Assembly: GCA_017626035.1 (NCBI GenBank)
Contig: JAGAJR010000017.1
Location: 149,628-213,627 of the forward strand
Reading direction: 5' to 3'
Source of the DNA: Alphaproteobacteria bacterium
Lineage (GTDB): Bacteria > Pseudomonadota > Alphaproteobacteria > RF32 > CAG-239
Length of the DNA stretch: 64,000 nt
A program made the position numbers and the translations under genes. Shown in pieces: positions 46,231 to 55,092 of the stretch. The notes below the pieces were generated by a model that searched no databases, was not told where the DNA came from, and saw nothing but the letters and a program-made list of their open reading frames with translations. The stretch's first letter is position 1; the number at the start of each line of letters is the position of its first letter.

Positions 46231-46260
46231 TTGCAAAAAAAAAAAAACGCTTAGTATGGA
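46231..46260 (+). promoter_or_regulatory. Candidate promoter with an A13 tract in its spacer
   Basis: TTGCAA (46231-46236) as -35 and TATGGA (46255-46260) as a weak -10, 18-base spacer. Thirteen consecutive A's at 46235-46247 overlap the -35 end and spacer, so slippage would change spacing. The true -10 is uncertain. Confidence 0.35.
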
Positions 46261-46302
46261 TAGTATATAGGCTTTGGTTCTTAATTACTATGAGGTGATA
46301 CT

Positions 46303-47847
46303 ATGATTAATACTAAGTACTTATTGCTTGCTTCCGTCTGTGTTTTGCTCAACGGCAACGCTCAGGCTTCCGAAGTAAAGAATTTAACCTTTGATTATTC
46401 TGGTTCTCCTCTGGTAAACACCCACACATACACCACACACACACCTATGGAGCTGAAGCCTATATCCTCTTTGGATAATGCCGTTAAGCTTGCCGCTGTT
46501 TGTGCCGTTACCGGCGGATGTAACGGAATGGACTTTGACAAATCCGATAACAAAATAGATTTTGACAATGCTTATCTTTGCCGAGAAGACGGATATACTT
46601 TATCTTCTTGTCCGGAAAACTACATCAAAGGGGCTGCCTGCCCTTTGGATGCTTCTTGGGTTAAGGAATGTATTTCTCCGGAAACCTGGTGTCAAAACAA
46701 CGGATACAACATCAAGGAATGCCTCCTTCCCGATTATCCTGATACGTCCTGTCCGTACAGTCCGGAATATTACAAAACCTGCAAAACAGATAATGTTCGG
46801 GCTTGCAAAGAAGAAGGATATTCTCTGGTCTGCGATACGGGAAAAGTTCGGGACGGCAACCAAGTTTGTTCTTATGACGACTCTTTTGCAAAATGCGTTT
46901 GCGACCCATGTATCGGATTTGACTACACAATAGCCCAGACCAGCGAGCAAGGTTATGAACCGGGAGAAATCTGTAACTCATGCGGAACCATAAAATACAA
47001 ACGGGTTGAAAATGCCTGCGAGGGATACAAAACCTGCGACTGCGGCGGAGAAGTCGGTGCTGACGTTTGTTATTCCGGCACCACTCAAAAATTTGATACC
47101 TGCAAAGAATGCTGTGACGCTTCCGTTTATAAATACGACATTTCAAATTGCAATAACGGATATTTTCCTACCGGTAACTCTTGCGGTGGGAAATTTAATG
47201 AATGTCAACCTATAAAACTGCTTTATGGAGACGGAAGCGTTTCTATCGGTTTAGATAACAACAAAAAAGTAATCGGTATTGTTTTTGATGAAAGCAATCG
47301 ATTAGCCATGGCGGTAACGAATGTTAATCAAGACGGTTCGGCTACAGTACTATTTGATGAACATAATGTTATTGATCATTTTAACAGTATCGATAAAGAA
47401 ATGCCATGGGCTGAATCCCCGAGAAATACAATTAACATTTCAGGCTTAGAAAATTGTGTAAATACTGAAGAATTGAACATCTGCGGTGTTGACGGACAAA
47501 CTAACACTACCGCCATTCTCAAAGATACGACAATCGGAACTCAATATGCTGCAATTGCAGCAAACAAATTTAGTCCTGATGGATGTGAAACAGATTTTTG
47601 TAAATCCGGAAATTGGTTTTTACCGAGCATGCGAGATATAAACAATATGATAGCAACCAGATATATGATTTCTAACGGAGGAGGATCATCTAACATCAAC
47701 CCATATTTATGGTTTACTAATGTTTGCGATCATCTTTGGTCATCCACATGGCATGTCAATGGAGCTTGGAAATCTCTTAACGGTTATATGGCTAGAATAT
47801 ATGAATATGGCAAAGAAGAATGTGTTCAACCTGTCGTAAAATATTAA
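46303..47847 (+). CDS. Cysteine-rich secreted protein with a DUF1566-like C-terminal domain
   Basis: The 514-residue protein has a signal peptide (cleaved after AQA, about residue 22). Its middle (about 92-290) holds some 30 cysteines, including three tandem units of about 30 residues of the form C-x5-GY-xn-C-xn-C-xn-C starting CREDGYTL, CQNNGYNI and CKEEGYSL. The C-terminal part (about 300-510) has GNWFLPSMRDINNM and LWSST, the pattern of Lcl/DUF1566 domains found in surface proteins. It is likely disulfide-stabilised and cell-surface or secreted. GAGGTGA precedes the ATG. Confidence 0.75.
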   Translation: MINTKYLLLASVCVLLNGNAQASEVKNLTFDYSGSPLVNTHTYTTHTPMELKPISSLDNAVKLAAVCAVTGGCNGMDFDKSDNKIDFDNAYLCREDGYTLSSCPENYIKGAACPLDASWVKECISPETWCQNNGYNIKECLLPDYPDTSCPYSPEYYKTCKTDNVRACKEEGYSLVCDTGKVRDGNQVCSYDDSFAKCVCDPCIGFDYTIAQTSEQGYEPGEICNSCGTIKYKRVENACEGYKTCDCGGEVGADVCYSGTTQKFDTCKECCDASVYKYDISNCNNGYFPTGNSCGGKFNECQPIKLLYGDGSVSIGLDNNKKVIGIVFDESNRLAMAVTNVNQDGSATVLFDEHNVIDHFNSIDKEMPWAESPRNTINISGLENCVNTEELNICGVDGQTNTTAILKDTTIGTQYAAIAANKFSPDGCETDFCKSGNWFLPSMRDINNMIATRYMISNGGGSSNINPYLWFTNVCDHLWSSTWHVNGAWKSLNGYMARIYEYGKEECVQPVVKY

Positions 47848-47851
47848 TCAA

Positions 47852-47875
47852 AAAGCCCCTCGTTTGAGGGGCTTT
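47852..47875. terminator. Bidirectional terminator
   Basis: 10-bp stem AAAGCCCCTC/GAGGGGCTTT (47852-47861 with 47866-47875), 4-base loop, between the cysteine-rich gene and the convergent mrp gene. Confidence 0.85.
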
Positions 47876-47877
47876 CT

Positions 47878-48876
47878 TTAGAGTTTTAATTTTTCCTTTA
47901 CCTTGGCGGCGATTTCTTCATAAGCTTTTGTATGAGGGCTTTCCGGTTTGGAGAAGACTATCGGCGTCCCGTTGTCGGAGTTTTCTCTGATTTCCAGATG
48001 CAGAGGAATTTCGCCCAAGAAAGTTTCGCCCATTTCCTCTGCCGTTTTTCTGGCTCCGGCATGGCCGAAAATATCAGCACGATGTCCGCATTTTTCACAG
48101 AGATAATAACTCATGTTCTCCACAATTCCCAAAATCGGAACATTTACCTTCTTAAACATATTCACGCCTTTAACGGCATCAATCAAAGCGATGTCCTGCG
48201 GGGTGGAAACAATCACAATCCCGTCCAAATCTATCTTCTGCGACAAGGTTATCTGAATATCTCCCGTTCCCGGCGGCATATCAATTACCATAACATCCAC
48301 GTCGCCCCAATTCACTTCGGTCAGAAGCTGTTCAATTGCTCCGCAGGCTTTAGCCCCCCGCCAGATTAACGGCGTATTCCTGTCAATCAGGGTGCCGATG
48401 GACATGGACTTAATCCCCATATACTGAAACGGTTCAAACGTTTTACCGTCAAAAGAAATCGGGGCAACGCCTTCATAACCGAGCATGGTCGGAACGGACG
48501 GACCGTAAATGTCAGCGTCAAACAAGGCGACTTTCAAATTCAAATTAGCCAGTGCCAGAGCCAAATTTACGGATGTCGTCGACTTGCCGACGCCGCCTTT
48601 TCCCGAAGCAACTCCGATGATTTTTTTCACCCCGCGAATTTGCCATTTGTCATTTTCCGGCTTTATTCCCGAAACGGCTTTTGCCGCGGTGTAAACAACC
48701 GTAACTTTTTTGACTCCCGGCAAGGCGGCAATTTGTTCTTTCAACGCCGAAGCCTTTTTTTCATCATCGGCCGTGCTCAGCAGCGTTACGATAACTTTGC
48801 CGTCAAAAACTTTTACGCTTTCAATTTCATTGCCGTTAAAATATGTTCCGACAATTTCCTTTATCTGATTTTCCAT
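47878..48876 (-). CDS. mrp: Mrp/ApbC/NBP35-family iron-sulfur carrier ATPase
   Basis: Mrp-type ATPases carry and hand over Fe-S clusters in the cytoplasm. The 332-residue protein has an N-terminal MIP18/DUF59 domain (1-75), the deviant Walker A GVASGKGGVGKSTTSVNLAL near 90, IDMPPGTGDIQ (switch II), and YYLCEKCGHRADIFG, whose CxxC binds the bridging cluster. It faces hflK divergently with a 112-base gap, an arrangement known in Alphaproteobacteria. Confidence 0.94.
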   Translation of the reverse strand: MENQIKEIVGTYFNGNEIESVKVFDGKVIVTLLSTADDEKKASALKEQIAALPGVKKVTVVYTAAKAVSGIKPENDKWQIRGVKKIIGVASGKGGVGKSTTSVNLALALANLNLKVALFDADIYGPSVPTMLGYEGVAPISFDGKTFEPFQYMGIKSMSIGTLIDRNTPLIWRGAKACGAIEQLLTEVNWGDVDVMVIDMPPGTGDIQITLSQKIDLDGIVIVSTPQDIALIDAVKGVNMFKKVNVPILGIVENMSYYLCEKCGHRADIFGHAGARKTAEEMGETFLGEIPLHLEIRENSDNGTPIVFSKPESPHTKAYEEIAAKVKEKLKL

Positions 48877-48988
48877 AACCGTCCTTTCCGGTTCCCCTGT
48901 TGATATAGTTTTATCTTCAATTGTTTTTATGTATTAATTACATTATATATATCTGAGACGCAATAAAATAAATACAGAGGTGCAAAAT

Positions 48989-50020
48989 ATGGCAAAAAAT
49001 CAAGGACCATGGGGAAACAACGAAAATAATCCCTGGGATGACGATACATCTTCCAACAAACCCAAAGTTGTCAATTTTACCAAGATAACCCATTTGAAAA
49101 ACAATGACGGTTTTGAATTCAAACCGCAATTGATTGTTTTGGCGGTTTTACTGCTTTGGCTCGCTTCCGGTTTTTATCAGGTTCAGACAAACGAACAAGC
49201 CGTTATCTTAAGGTTCGGAAGCTATGCCTATACGACCGATGCCGGTTTGCACTATCATCTCCCTTATCCGATTGAAAGCGTTGAAAAAGTCAGCATGACT
49301 CAGGAACGCAGTATCAACATCGGAGAAACCGCCGCCTATGACACGGATGTCAAATCCTTTACCGAAAGCCATATGCTGACCGGAGACGAAAACATTGTCG
49401 ATATCAATCTGACAATTGTCTGGAGAATCAAAAACGCCAAAGATTATTTGTTTAATATGCGTAGTCCCGACCAGACCGTCCGTGTTGCCGCACAGTCCGT
49501 TTTGAGAGAAATTGTCGGACAATCCGAAATGCAGCCGATTATTACCGGAGACCGCGGCAAAGTTGAAGACGAAACTAAAGACGAACTGCAAAAGGTTCTG
49601 GATGAATTCGGTTCCGGCATTGAAATCGTTCGTGTCAAACTGCAAAAGGCCGACCCTCCGAAACAGGTTATTGACGCTTTTAATGAAGTGCAGCGTGCCA
49701 AAGCCGATATGGAACGTTTCAAAAACGAAGCGGAAGCATATCGCAATGAAGTTTTGCCGAAAGCACGCGGTGAAGCTGCCAAACGCCTTCAGGCCGCTCA
49801 GGCTTACAAAGAAGCCGTTGTCAACAAAGCCCAAGGCGACGCCGCCCGTTTTATTTCCGTATATAATGCTTACAAAGAAGGAAAAGACGTAACCATTAAA
49901 CGCCTGTATCTGGAGACTATGGAAGATGTTCTTTCAAAATCCAACAAGGTGATTGTCGATCCGTCCTCCAAAGGCGGAAACGTCCTCCCTTTCCTTCCGT
50001 TAGATAAAATGAATAAATAG
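48989..50020 (+). CDS. hflK: FtsH protease regulator HflK
   Basis: HflK pairs with HflC in a large SPFH-domain cage around FtsH in the inner membrane and modulates its proteolysis. The 343-residue protein has a Gly/Asn/Trp-rich N-terminus (GPWGNNENNPWDD), a membrane helix (about 48-65, QLIVLAVLLLWLASGFYQV), the SPFH domain and a long coiled coil with AKADMERFKNEAEAYRNEVL. ATG at 48989 is chosen with GAGGTG 6 bases upstream. It is followed by hflC and degP, the usual order. Confidence 0.95.
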   Translation: MAKNQGPWGNNENNPWDDDTSSNKPKVVNFTKITHLKNNDGFEFKPQLIVLAVLLLWLASGFYQVQTNEQAVILRFGSYAYTTDAGLHYHLPYPIESVEKVSMTQERSINIGETAAYDTDVKSFTESHMLTGDENIVDINLTIVWRIKNAKDYLFNMRSPDQTVRVAAQSVLREIVGQSEMQPIITGDRGKVEDETKDELQKVLDEFGSGIEIVRVKLQKADPPKQVIDAFNEVQRAKADMERFKNEAEAYRNEVLPKARGEAAKRLQAAQAYKEAVVNKAQGDAARFISVYNAYKEGKDVTIKRLYLETMEDVLSKSNKVIVDPSSKGGNVLPFLPLDKMNK

Positions 50021-50034
50021 CAGGAGTTCAGCCA

Positions 50035-50910
50035 ATGACCGATAAAGTAAAAATTTATATCGCCGCTGTTGCCGCCGCCGTTATTTTTGTTGCGGCCAAT
50101 GCCTTTTACATTGTCAATCAGGCAGAACAAGCCATTGTCCTGCAATTCGGGGAACCGGTCCGACTGATTAAGGAACCGGGGCTTAAAGTGAAAATTCCGT
50201 TCATTCAGAATGTCGTTTTTTATGACACCCGCCTGCTCAACCTTGATCCTCCGGCTCAGGAAGTCGTTCTGAATGACAAGAAACGTCTTGATGTTGACAG
50301 CTTTACCCGTTACAAAATCGTCGATCCGCTGAAGTTTTATCAGACGGTTCGCACCGAATATCAGGCTCAGAGCAAATTGCAGGAAATCGTCAACTCCTCT
50401 CTGCGTAAGGTTCTCGGACGGATTACGTTAACCGAGCTTCTTTCTCAAAAAAGAACGCAGATTATGGCTGACATAAGCACCGCTGTTAAAAAAGACGCCC
50501 AGCAAATCGGTGTCAGTGTTGCCGATGTCCGCATCCGCAGAGCAGACTTGCCGATTCAGGTTTTGCAAGCCATTAACGACCGGATGAAAACCGAACGTGA
50601 AAAAGACGCAAAAGAATTTCGTGCCCAAGGCCAGCAGCAAGCTTTGCAAATCAAAGCCACTGCCGACAAAGAATCCACCATTATTGTTGCCGAAGCTGAG
50701 AAAAAATCTCAGATTATCAAAGGTGAAGGCGACAAGAGTGCTATTGAAATCTGGACTTCGGCAGCTAATCTGGATCCTAAATTCTATGCTTTTTACCGCT
50801 CCTTGGAAGCTTACAAAAACGCTTTGAGCGACACCAACGCTTCTATGGTTTTGGCTCCGGATTCCGAGTTTTTTGAATTCTTCGGAAAATCTTTAAACAC
50901 AGGAAAATAA
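50035..50910 (+). CDS. hflC: FtsH protease regulator HflC
   Basis: This is the HflK partner: 291 residues, an N-terminal membrane helix (about 6-25), then an SPFH domain beginning QAEQAIVLQFGEPVRLIKEP. A coiled coil with EREKDAKEFRAQGQQQALQI and the C-terminal segment follow. It lies 14 bases after hflK, with AGGAG before the ATG, and 6 bases before degP, so the three genes form one operon for membrane and periplasmic protein quality control. Confidence 0.95.
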   Translation: MTDKVKIYIAAVAAAVIFVAANAFYIVNQAEQAIVLQFGEPVRLIKEPGLKVKIPFIQNVVFYDTRLLNLDPPAQEVVLNDKKRLDVDSFTRYKIVDPLKFYQTVRTEYQAQSKLQEIVNSSLRKVLGRITLTELLSQKRTQIMADISTAVKKDAQQIGVSVADVRIRRADLPIQVLQAINDRMKTEREKDAKEFRAQGQQQALQIKATADKESTIIVAEAEKKSQIIKGEGDKSAIEIWTSAANLDPKFYAFYRSLEAYKNALSDTNASMVLAPDSEFFEFFGKSLNTGK

Positions 50911-50916
50911 GTCAAA

Positions 50917-52341
50917 ATGAAACGTGTCTTTTTTCTCATTTTGTTTTTAAGTGCCGCAATGTTATTCCGGATTTCTCCGGCGGCGGCACAAATGCCTTTT
51001 CCTTCCTTTGCGGATTTGGCGGAAAGGCTTATTCCCAGTGTCATTAATATTTCAACGCTGCACAGCCCTGAAAACGAAGAGGAAAATGATACGGATTTTC
51101 AAAGCGGAACACCGGGAATTGACCGTTTTTTTAACCAAAAAGGAAATAATCAGGTTTCACTCGGTTCCGGTTTTGTCTTAAGTGAAGACGGATATATCAT
51201 TACCAACAACCATGTTATTGACCAGGCGGAAGAAATTTCGGTCATCTTGTCCGACAATACCAAAATCGAAGCCGAATTAATCGGCCGGGATATGAAAACA
51301 GACATCGCCCTTATTAAAATCAACACCGACAAAAAACTGATTCCGGTTGTTTTCGGAGATTCCGATAAAATCAGGGTCGGCGACTGGGTTCTGGCTATCG
51401 GAAACCCGTTTGGTCTGGGCGGAAGCGTTACCGCCGGAATTGTTTCGGCAAAATCCAGAGATATTGAATCCGGACCTTATGACAACTTTATTCAGACGGA
51501 TGCCTCCATCAATCAGGGAAGTTCCGGCGGCCCGATGTTCAATATGAACGGCGAAGTCATCGGCATTAACAGTGCGATTTTTTCAACAACCGGTGCCAGT
51601 ATGGGAATCGGTTTTGCCATTCCGGTTAATTTGGCTAAATGGGTGGTTTCTCAACTCAAAAACACCGGAGAAGTCAAACGCGGCTGGCTGGGCATTAAAA
51701 TTCAGCCCAACACGCCTGAAATTGCTTCAAGCCTGGGGTTATCTTCCGAAGCCGGAGCTTTGGTTTCCGGTTTAAGTGAAAATTCTCCGGCTCAAAAATC
51801 GGGGATTAAGGCAGGAGACATTATTCTGGACTTTGACGGGCACAAAATCGACAATACGAAAAACCTTTCCCGTCTGGCGGCAGAAACGCCTATCGGAAAA
51901 AAAGTTTCCGTTACTTTGTGGAGAGACAAAAAAGAACTCAAAATTCCGGTTTTAATCGAACAAATGCCGGAAGATGTTCCTGAAAGCAAAAAAACGGAGG
52001 CAAAACAACCCGCCGTCGAAGGAAATGAAGTTTTAATCGAAGGATTTGGCATAACCGTTACCGAAATGAGTCCGGAAACCATTGATAAATACTCTCTTAA
52101 TCCGGAAATTAAGGGAATTGTCATTACCGGCGTTCGTTCCGGTTCCGATGCCGAACAAAAAGGGCTGAAAAAAGGCAATGTTATTGTTAAAATCGATAAA
52201 AAAGACGTTTTCGGCATTAATAACGTATTGCAATTTGTTGATGAAGCCAAAAGGGAAAATAATCGTCCGGTGTTACTGTTAATTCAAGACAACGAAACAG
52301 TTCATTTTGCGGCAATCAAACCAGACGGAGACAGCAAATGA
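50917..52341 (+). CDS. degP: Periplasmic serine protease Do (DegP/HtrA family)
   Basis: The 474-residue protein degrades or refolds damaged envelope proteins. After a signal peptide (cleaved after AAA, about residue 24) comes a trypsin-like domain with His99 (NNHVID), Asp129 (KTDIAL) and Ser203 (NQGSSGGPMF). Two PDZ domains follow (about 255-350 and 375-470; GWLGIKIQPN, GITVTEMSPE). It overlaps the holC start by 4 bases. Whether it is closer to DegP or DegQ cannot be decided by eye. Confidence 0.93.
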   Translation: MKRVFFLILFLSAAMLFRISPAAAQMPFPSFADLAERLIPSVINISTLHSPENEEENDTDFQSGTPGIDRFFNQKGNNQVSLGSGFVLSEDGYIITNNHVIDQAEEISVILSDNTKIEAELIGRDMKTDIALIKINTDKKLIPVVFGDSDKIRVGDWVLAIGNPFGLGGSVTAGIVSAKSRDIESGPYDNFIQTDASINQGSSGGPMFNMNGEVIGINSAIFSTTGASMGIGFAIPVNLAKWVVSQLKNTGEVKRGWLGIKIQPNTPEIASSLGLSSEAGALVSGLSENSPAQKSGIKAGDIILDFDGHKIDNTKNLSRLAAETPIGKKVSVTLWRDKKELKIPVLIEQMPEDVPESKKTEAKQPAVEGNEVLIEGFGITVTEMSPETIDKYSLNPEIKGIVITGVRSGSDAEQKGLKKGNVIVKIDKKDVFGINNVLQFVDEAKRENNRPVLLLIQDNETVHFAAIKPDGDSK

Positions 52342-52793
52342 GCCGATTTGACTTTTATCATCTGCAAAATCAGACGCTTGAGGATGTTCTTCCGAAGTTG
52401 GTTGAAAAAGCTTACGGGACGGGAAAACCCATTAAAATCAAAATCGGGAACGAAGAACGCGTGGAATTTTTGAATTCCCTGCTCTGGACCTATAGCGATA
52501 CTTCTTTTATTCCGCACGGAACAAAAAAAGACGGCTTTGCCGACGCCCAGCCAATCTGGCTTTCCGCAGAGGATGACAACCCCAACGGAGCGGTTATGCT
52601 CTTTTTGGCGGACGGGGCAAAAATCTCCCTGGAAGAGGCTCAAAAATATGAACGTATCCTCAATATCTTTGACGGAAACTCCCAAACCGCTTTGGAACAA
52701 GCCCGCTCTTTCTGGAAAGAATTAAAAGCTTCCGGACAAGAGCTTTTTTATTGGCAGCAAGATAATCAAAACAAATGGCAGCAAAAAGCATAA
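52338..52793 (+). CDS. holC: DNA polymerase III chi subunit
   Basis: Chi links the clamp loader to SSB. The 151-residue protein has the HolC pattern FYHLQNQTLEDVLPKLVEKA, then IKIGNEERVEFLNSLLWTYS, FIPHG and the conserved PIWLS. The length fits. The start overlaps degP by ATGA, and the stop overlaps the dipeptidase start by TAATG, so translation is coupled along the operon, though the functions are unrelated. Confidence 0.88.
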   Translation: MSRFDFYHLQNQTLEDVLPKLVEKAYGTGKPIKIKIGNEERVEFLNSLLWTYSDTSFIPHGTKKDGFADAQPIWLSAEDDNPNGAVMLFLADGAKISLEEAQKYERILNIFDGNSQTALEQARSFWKELKASGQELFYWQQDNQNKWQQKA

Positions 52794-53383
52794 TGGTTAA
52801 TCTCGAACATCTTATTCAGGAATACAATCTGGTTGAAGTCAGAGGCGACGACTTCATTATTGATATGATGTATGCCCGCAGCAACAACATTGTCAGCACG
52901 CCCGTTTATAAAAATATCGGGTTTGGAGACAAAGCTTTTCTTAACGCCAAAGCATATGCCGCATTAAAAAAACTGGAACCGGAATTAAAAAAACTCAATA
53001 TGAAACTCAGAATCTGCGATGCCTTTCGACCGCTGGAAGCTCATCGGGAATTTTTGCGTCTGGCTCCGGTAAAAGGTTTATTTAAAGCTGTTCCCGAAGA
53101 ATCTCTGCATTGCCACGGGCTGGCCGTTGACTGCTGTTTGACGGACGAAAACGGCAAAAACCTTTCCTACCCGACAGAAATTGACGCTTATACGCCGGAA
53201 TTTGCAAAAGAACTGCAAAATAAAAACTATGACAATTACTTTCGCCACTTATCCAAAGCCGGATACAATTTTGAAAATTGTTCCGAAGAACAAAAACAAA
53301 ATCGTCAATTTTTAAGACAATTTATGCAAAACGCCGGTTTTTCCCCTATTCCCAATGAATGGTGGCATTTTAATTTCATCTGA
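52793..53383 (+). CDS. D-alanyl-D-alanine dipeptidase (VanX/DdpX family)
   Basis: The 196-residue enzyme hydrolyses D-Ala-D-Ala. The zinc site is in SLHCHGLAVD (SxHxxGxAxD; His and Asp ligands) and EWWHF (catalytic Glu and third zinc His); the substrate-binding Arg is in DAFRPLEAHREF. No signal peptide is present, so it is cytoplasmic and likely recycles peptidoglycan dipeptide for carbon and alanine. There are no vanA-type neighbours, so it does not indicate glycopeptide resistance. ATG at 52793 is preferred for the TAATG junction; an in-frame ATG at 52775 lies inside holC. Confidence 0.9.
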   Translation: MVNLEHLIQEYNLVEVRGDDFIIDMMYARSNNIVSTPVYKNIGFGDKAFLNAKAYAALKKLEPELKKLNMKLRICDAFRPLEAHREFLRLAPVKGLFKAVPEESLHCHGLAVDCCLTDENGKNLSYPTEIDAYTPEFAKELQNKNYDNYFRHLSKAGYNFENCSEEQKQNRQFLRQFMQNAGFSPIPNEWWHFNFI

Positions 53384-53478
53384 CACAAAGCCTTAAAGCC
53401 GACTATAAAAATTGCAACAACAAACGTCTCTCAGAATTGGAAAGACGCTTACTCAGCCTTTTCCCAAGCATTACATTA

Positions 53479-53507
53479 TTGTTTTCTTAACAGACTTATG
53501 CTATTCT
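53479..53507 (+). promoter_or_regulatory. Candidate promoter of the split two-domain gene
   Basis: TTGTTT (53479-53484) and TATTCT (53502-53507), 17-base spacer, about 50 bases before ATG 53561. It starts the accessory region after the degP operon. Confidence 0.45.
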
Positions 53508-53560
53508 GACGGAGAAATATAACAAATACTTTTATCAACTCTAGATAGGTGTGTCAAATC

Positions 53561-53830
53561 ATGAGTAGTTTTAACGAAGATTTTAAAAATCTAATCGACG
53601 CTTTCCATAAAGCCGGATTAGGCAATTCCTCCCTGCCGACATTTGCTGCCGGAGACGATTATAAGATTGAAACGGTAACCGAAATCGTTCTTATGCGAAT
53701 TAATAACGCAATTCAAAACTGCAGCGATCCCGAAAAGAAAAAACTATTGCAAAGTGTTGCGGCAAAAGCCACTACACCGTATTTTACCCACGGGCATAAC
53801 GCACTCTCTGCCGATATGAAAAAAGCCTGA
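53561..53830 (+). CDS. Unknown two-domain protein, N-terminal piece before a frameshift
   Basis: Reads 89 residues from ATG 53561 (AGGTGTG upstream) to TGA 53828. It contains most of a helical repeat domain (FNEDFKNLIDAF ... SVAAKA ... LSADMKK). The same domain is repeated in the next frame (WNDDFGSLRAEF ... VLAAKA ... LPNDMKK), and the missing end of repeat A is encoded in the -1 frame (SLNKIYGTDNLVFIP). The two pieces are therefore one gene of about 490 codons interrupted at the A6 run 53819-53824. Function is unknown. Confidence 0.7.
   Translation: MSSFNEDFKNLIDAFHKAGLGNSSLPTFAAGDDYKIETVTEIVLMRINNAIQNCSDPEKKKLLQSVAAKATTPYFTHGHNALSADMKKA
53819..53824 (+). other. A6 run at the frameshift point
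   Basis: ATG AAA AAA GCC TGA in the upstream frame. A -1 slip on the A run (or an A7 template) gives AAA AGC CTG AAC and joins the two pieces. The shift must occur between 53800 and 53830, because a stop in the downstream frame lies at 53797-53799. Confidence 0.75.
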
Positions 53831-53853
53831 ACAAAATATATGGTACGGATAAT

Positions 53854-55038
53854 TTGGTTTTTATTCCTCAAAATGCCGCTTTTCAAGAAGCTTTAAGCCA
53901 GCCAAAATCAACTTGGAATGACGACTTTGGTTCTTTGAGAGCAGAATTTTCTACCCTTGTTCATCACAGTTTTCCTAATCCGGGAAACGGAGATTATGAC
54001 TTAGACACTCAGTTTCATCTTTTGCTGGCTCGCCTTCATGACGGAAAAAGTACGATGCGTGACAGCGAAAAAGCAGACCGCATTAAAGTTTTGGCCGCAA
54101 AAGCCGTTGAACTTTATTTGCACAAAAGCGGAAAAACAACCGCTCAGCTGCCTAATGACATGAAAAAGCAAATGACAGAAATTTTGGGCAAAGATGCAAA
54201 AATCGTTTCCAATACACCGGAAAAACAAATGAAATTTGACGTTGCCGCCTGTATCGTAAAAGAACCTAAAGCTCCGACACCGGAAAAGAAGCCTTCTTTA
54301 TGGTCTCGTTTTAAAAGTAAAACGAAAAAATTTCTTTCCAAACCTGCCGTAAAAGCCGTCGGTTATACAGCCTTGGCCGCAGGGTTCGGTGCCGCCGCCG
54401 TCGGAATTACCGCTGTTGCCGGAACCGTTGCCGCAGGTGCTTACGGAGCGGCAACTCTGGGGAATGCCATGTTGCTCGGACTGGCCGTAACGACAGCCGG
54501 ATGCGGAACCAGCTTATATGTTGCGGGCAGAAAGCTGAAACAAGCTTGGCAGGAACGTCGCGAAGCCAGACTGCAAAAAGCCAACTTTGCGGCAAAGAGA
54601 GAAAAGGTAATTTTGACTTTCCGAGACAAAGTTAAAAAGCTTCAACAAGACGGGAACATGGCTTCTGCGGTCTTTGAAATTATGAAACTTGACAATCAAT
54701 TAAAACCACTAACCGCGGAAGAACACAAGGAAACGGGGAAAAAAGACAAACAAGTTTCAGGTCTTAAATCTCAGGAATATGATTGGGTTAAAAACTTTTA
54801 TCCCGGTGAATTTCATCCTTTGCTGGCCAATACTCTGAAATTTTCCAGATTAGGGGAAAAGGAGTCTGAAATTCAGGCGAAAATTGCTCCGATGATGGAA
54901 AAAGCCAAACACGACTATGCCGTGAGATTGGAAAATGAAAAAAATGCCAAACCAAAATCGAGACGCACGCCTCAAAAACAAAGAGATATGCATCGGTTGT
55001 CCAGAGAATACAGAAAACAAGCAAGCCGTATAGGTTAA
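53854..55038 (+). CDS. Unknown two-domain protein, C-terminal piece
   Basis: The frame is open from about 53800; a TTG at 53854 is the first plausible start if it is translated alone. It has the complete second helical repeat (about residues 20-115 of the piece), then a Gly/Ala-rich hydrophobic segment (about 167-215: VGYTALAAGFGAAAVGITAV, GNAMLLGLAVTTAGCG) that could cross a membrane twice, and a basic helical tail rich in Lys and Arg. No family is recognised. Hydrophobic hairpins with basic flanks occur in secreted effectors, but nothing else supports that here. Confidence 0.65.
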   Translation: MVFIPQNAAFQEALSQPKSTWNDDFGSLRAEFSTLVHHSFPNPGNGDYDLDTQFHLLLARLHDGKSTMRDSEKADRIKVLAAKAVELYLHKSGKTTAQLPNDMKKQMTEILGKDAKIVSNTPEKQMKFDVAACIVKEPKAPTPEKKPSLWSRFKSKTKKFLSKPAVKAVGYTALAAGFGAAAVGITAVAGTVAAGAYGAATLGNAMLLGLAVTTAGCGTSLYVAGRKLKQAWQERREARLQKANFAAKREKVILTFRDKVKKLQQDGNMASAVFEIMKLDNQLKPLTAEEHKETGKKDKQVSGLKSQEYDWVKNFYPGEFHPLLANTLKFSRLGEKESEIQAKIAPMMEKAKHDYAVRLENEKNAKPKSRRTPQKQRDMHRLSREYRKQASRIG

Positions 55039-55048
55039 TTGTTTAAAG

Positions 55049-55075
55049 CACCCCTCTCCTTCACAGAGAGGGGTG
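55049..55075 (+). terminator. Terminator after the split gene
   Basis: 10-bp stem CACCCCTCTC/GAGAGGGGTG (55049-55058 with 55066-55075), T6 run. Confidence 0.85.
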
Positions 55076-55092
55076 TTTTTTCAACCGCATTA

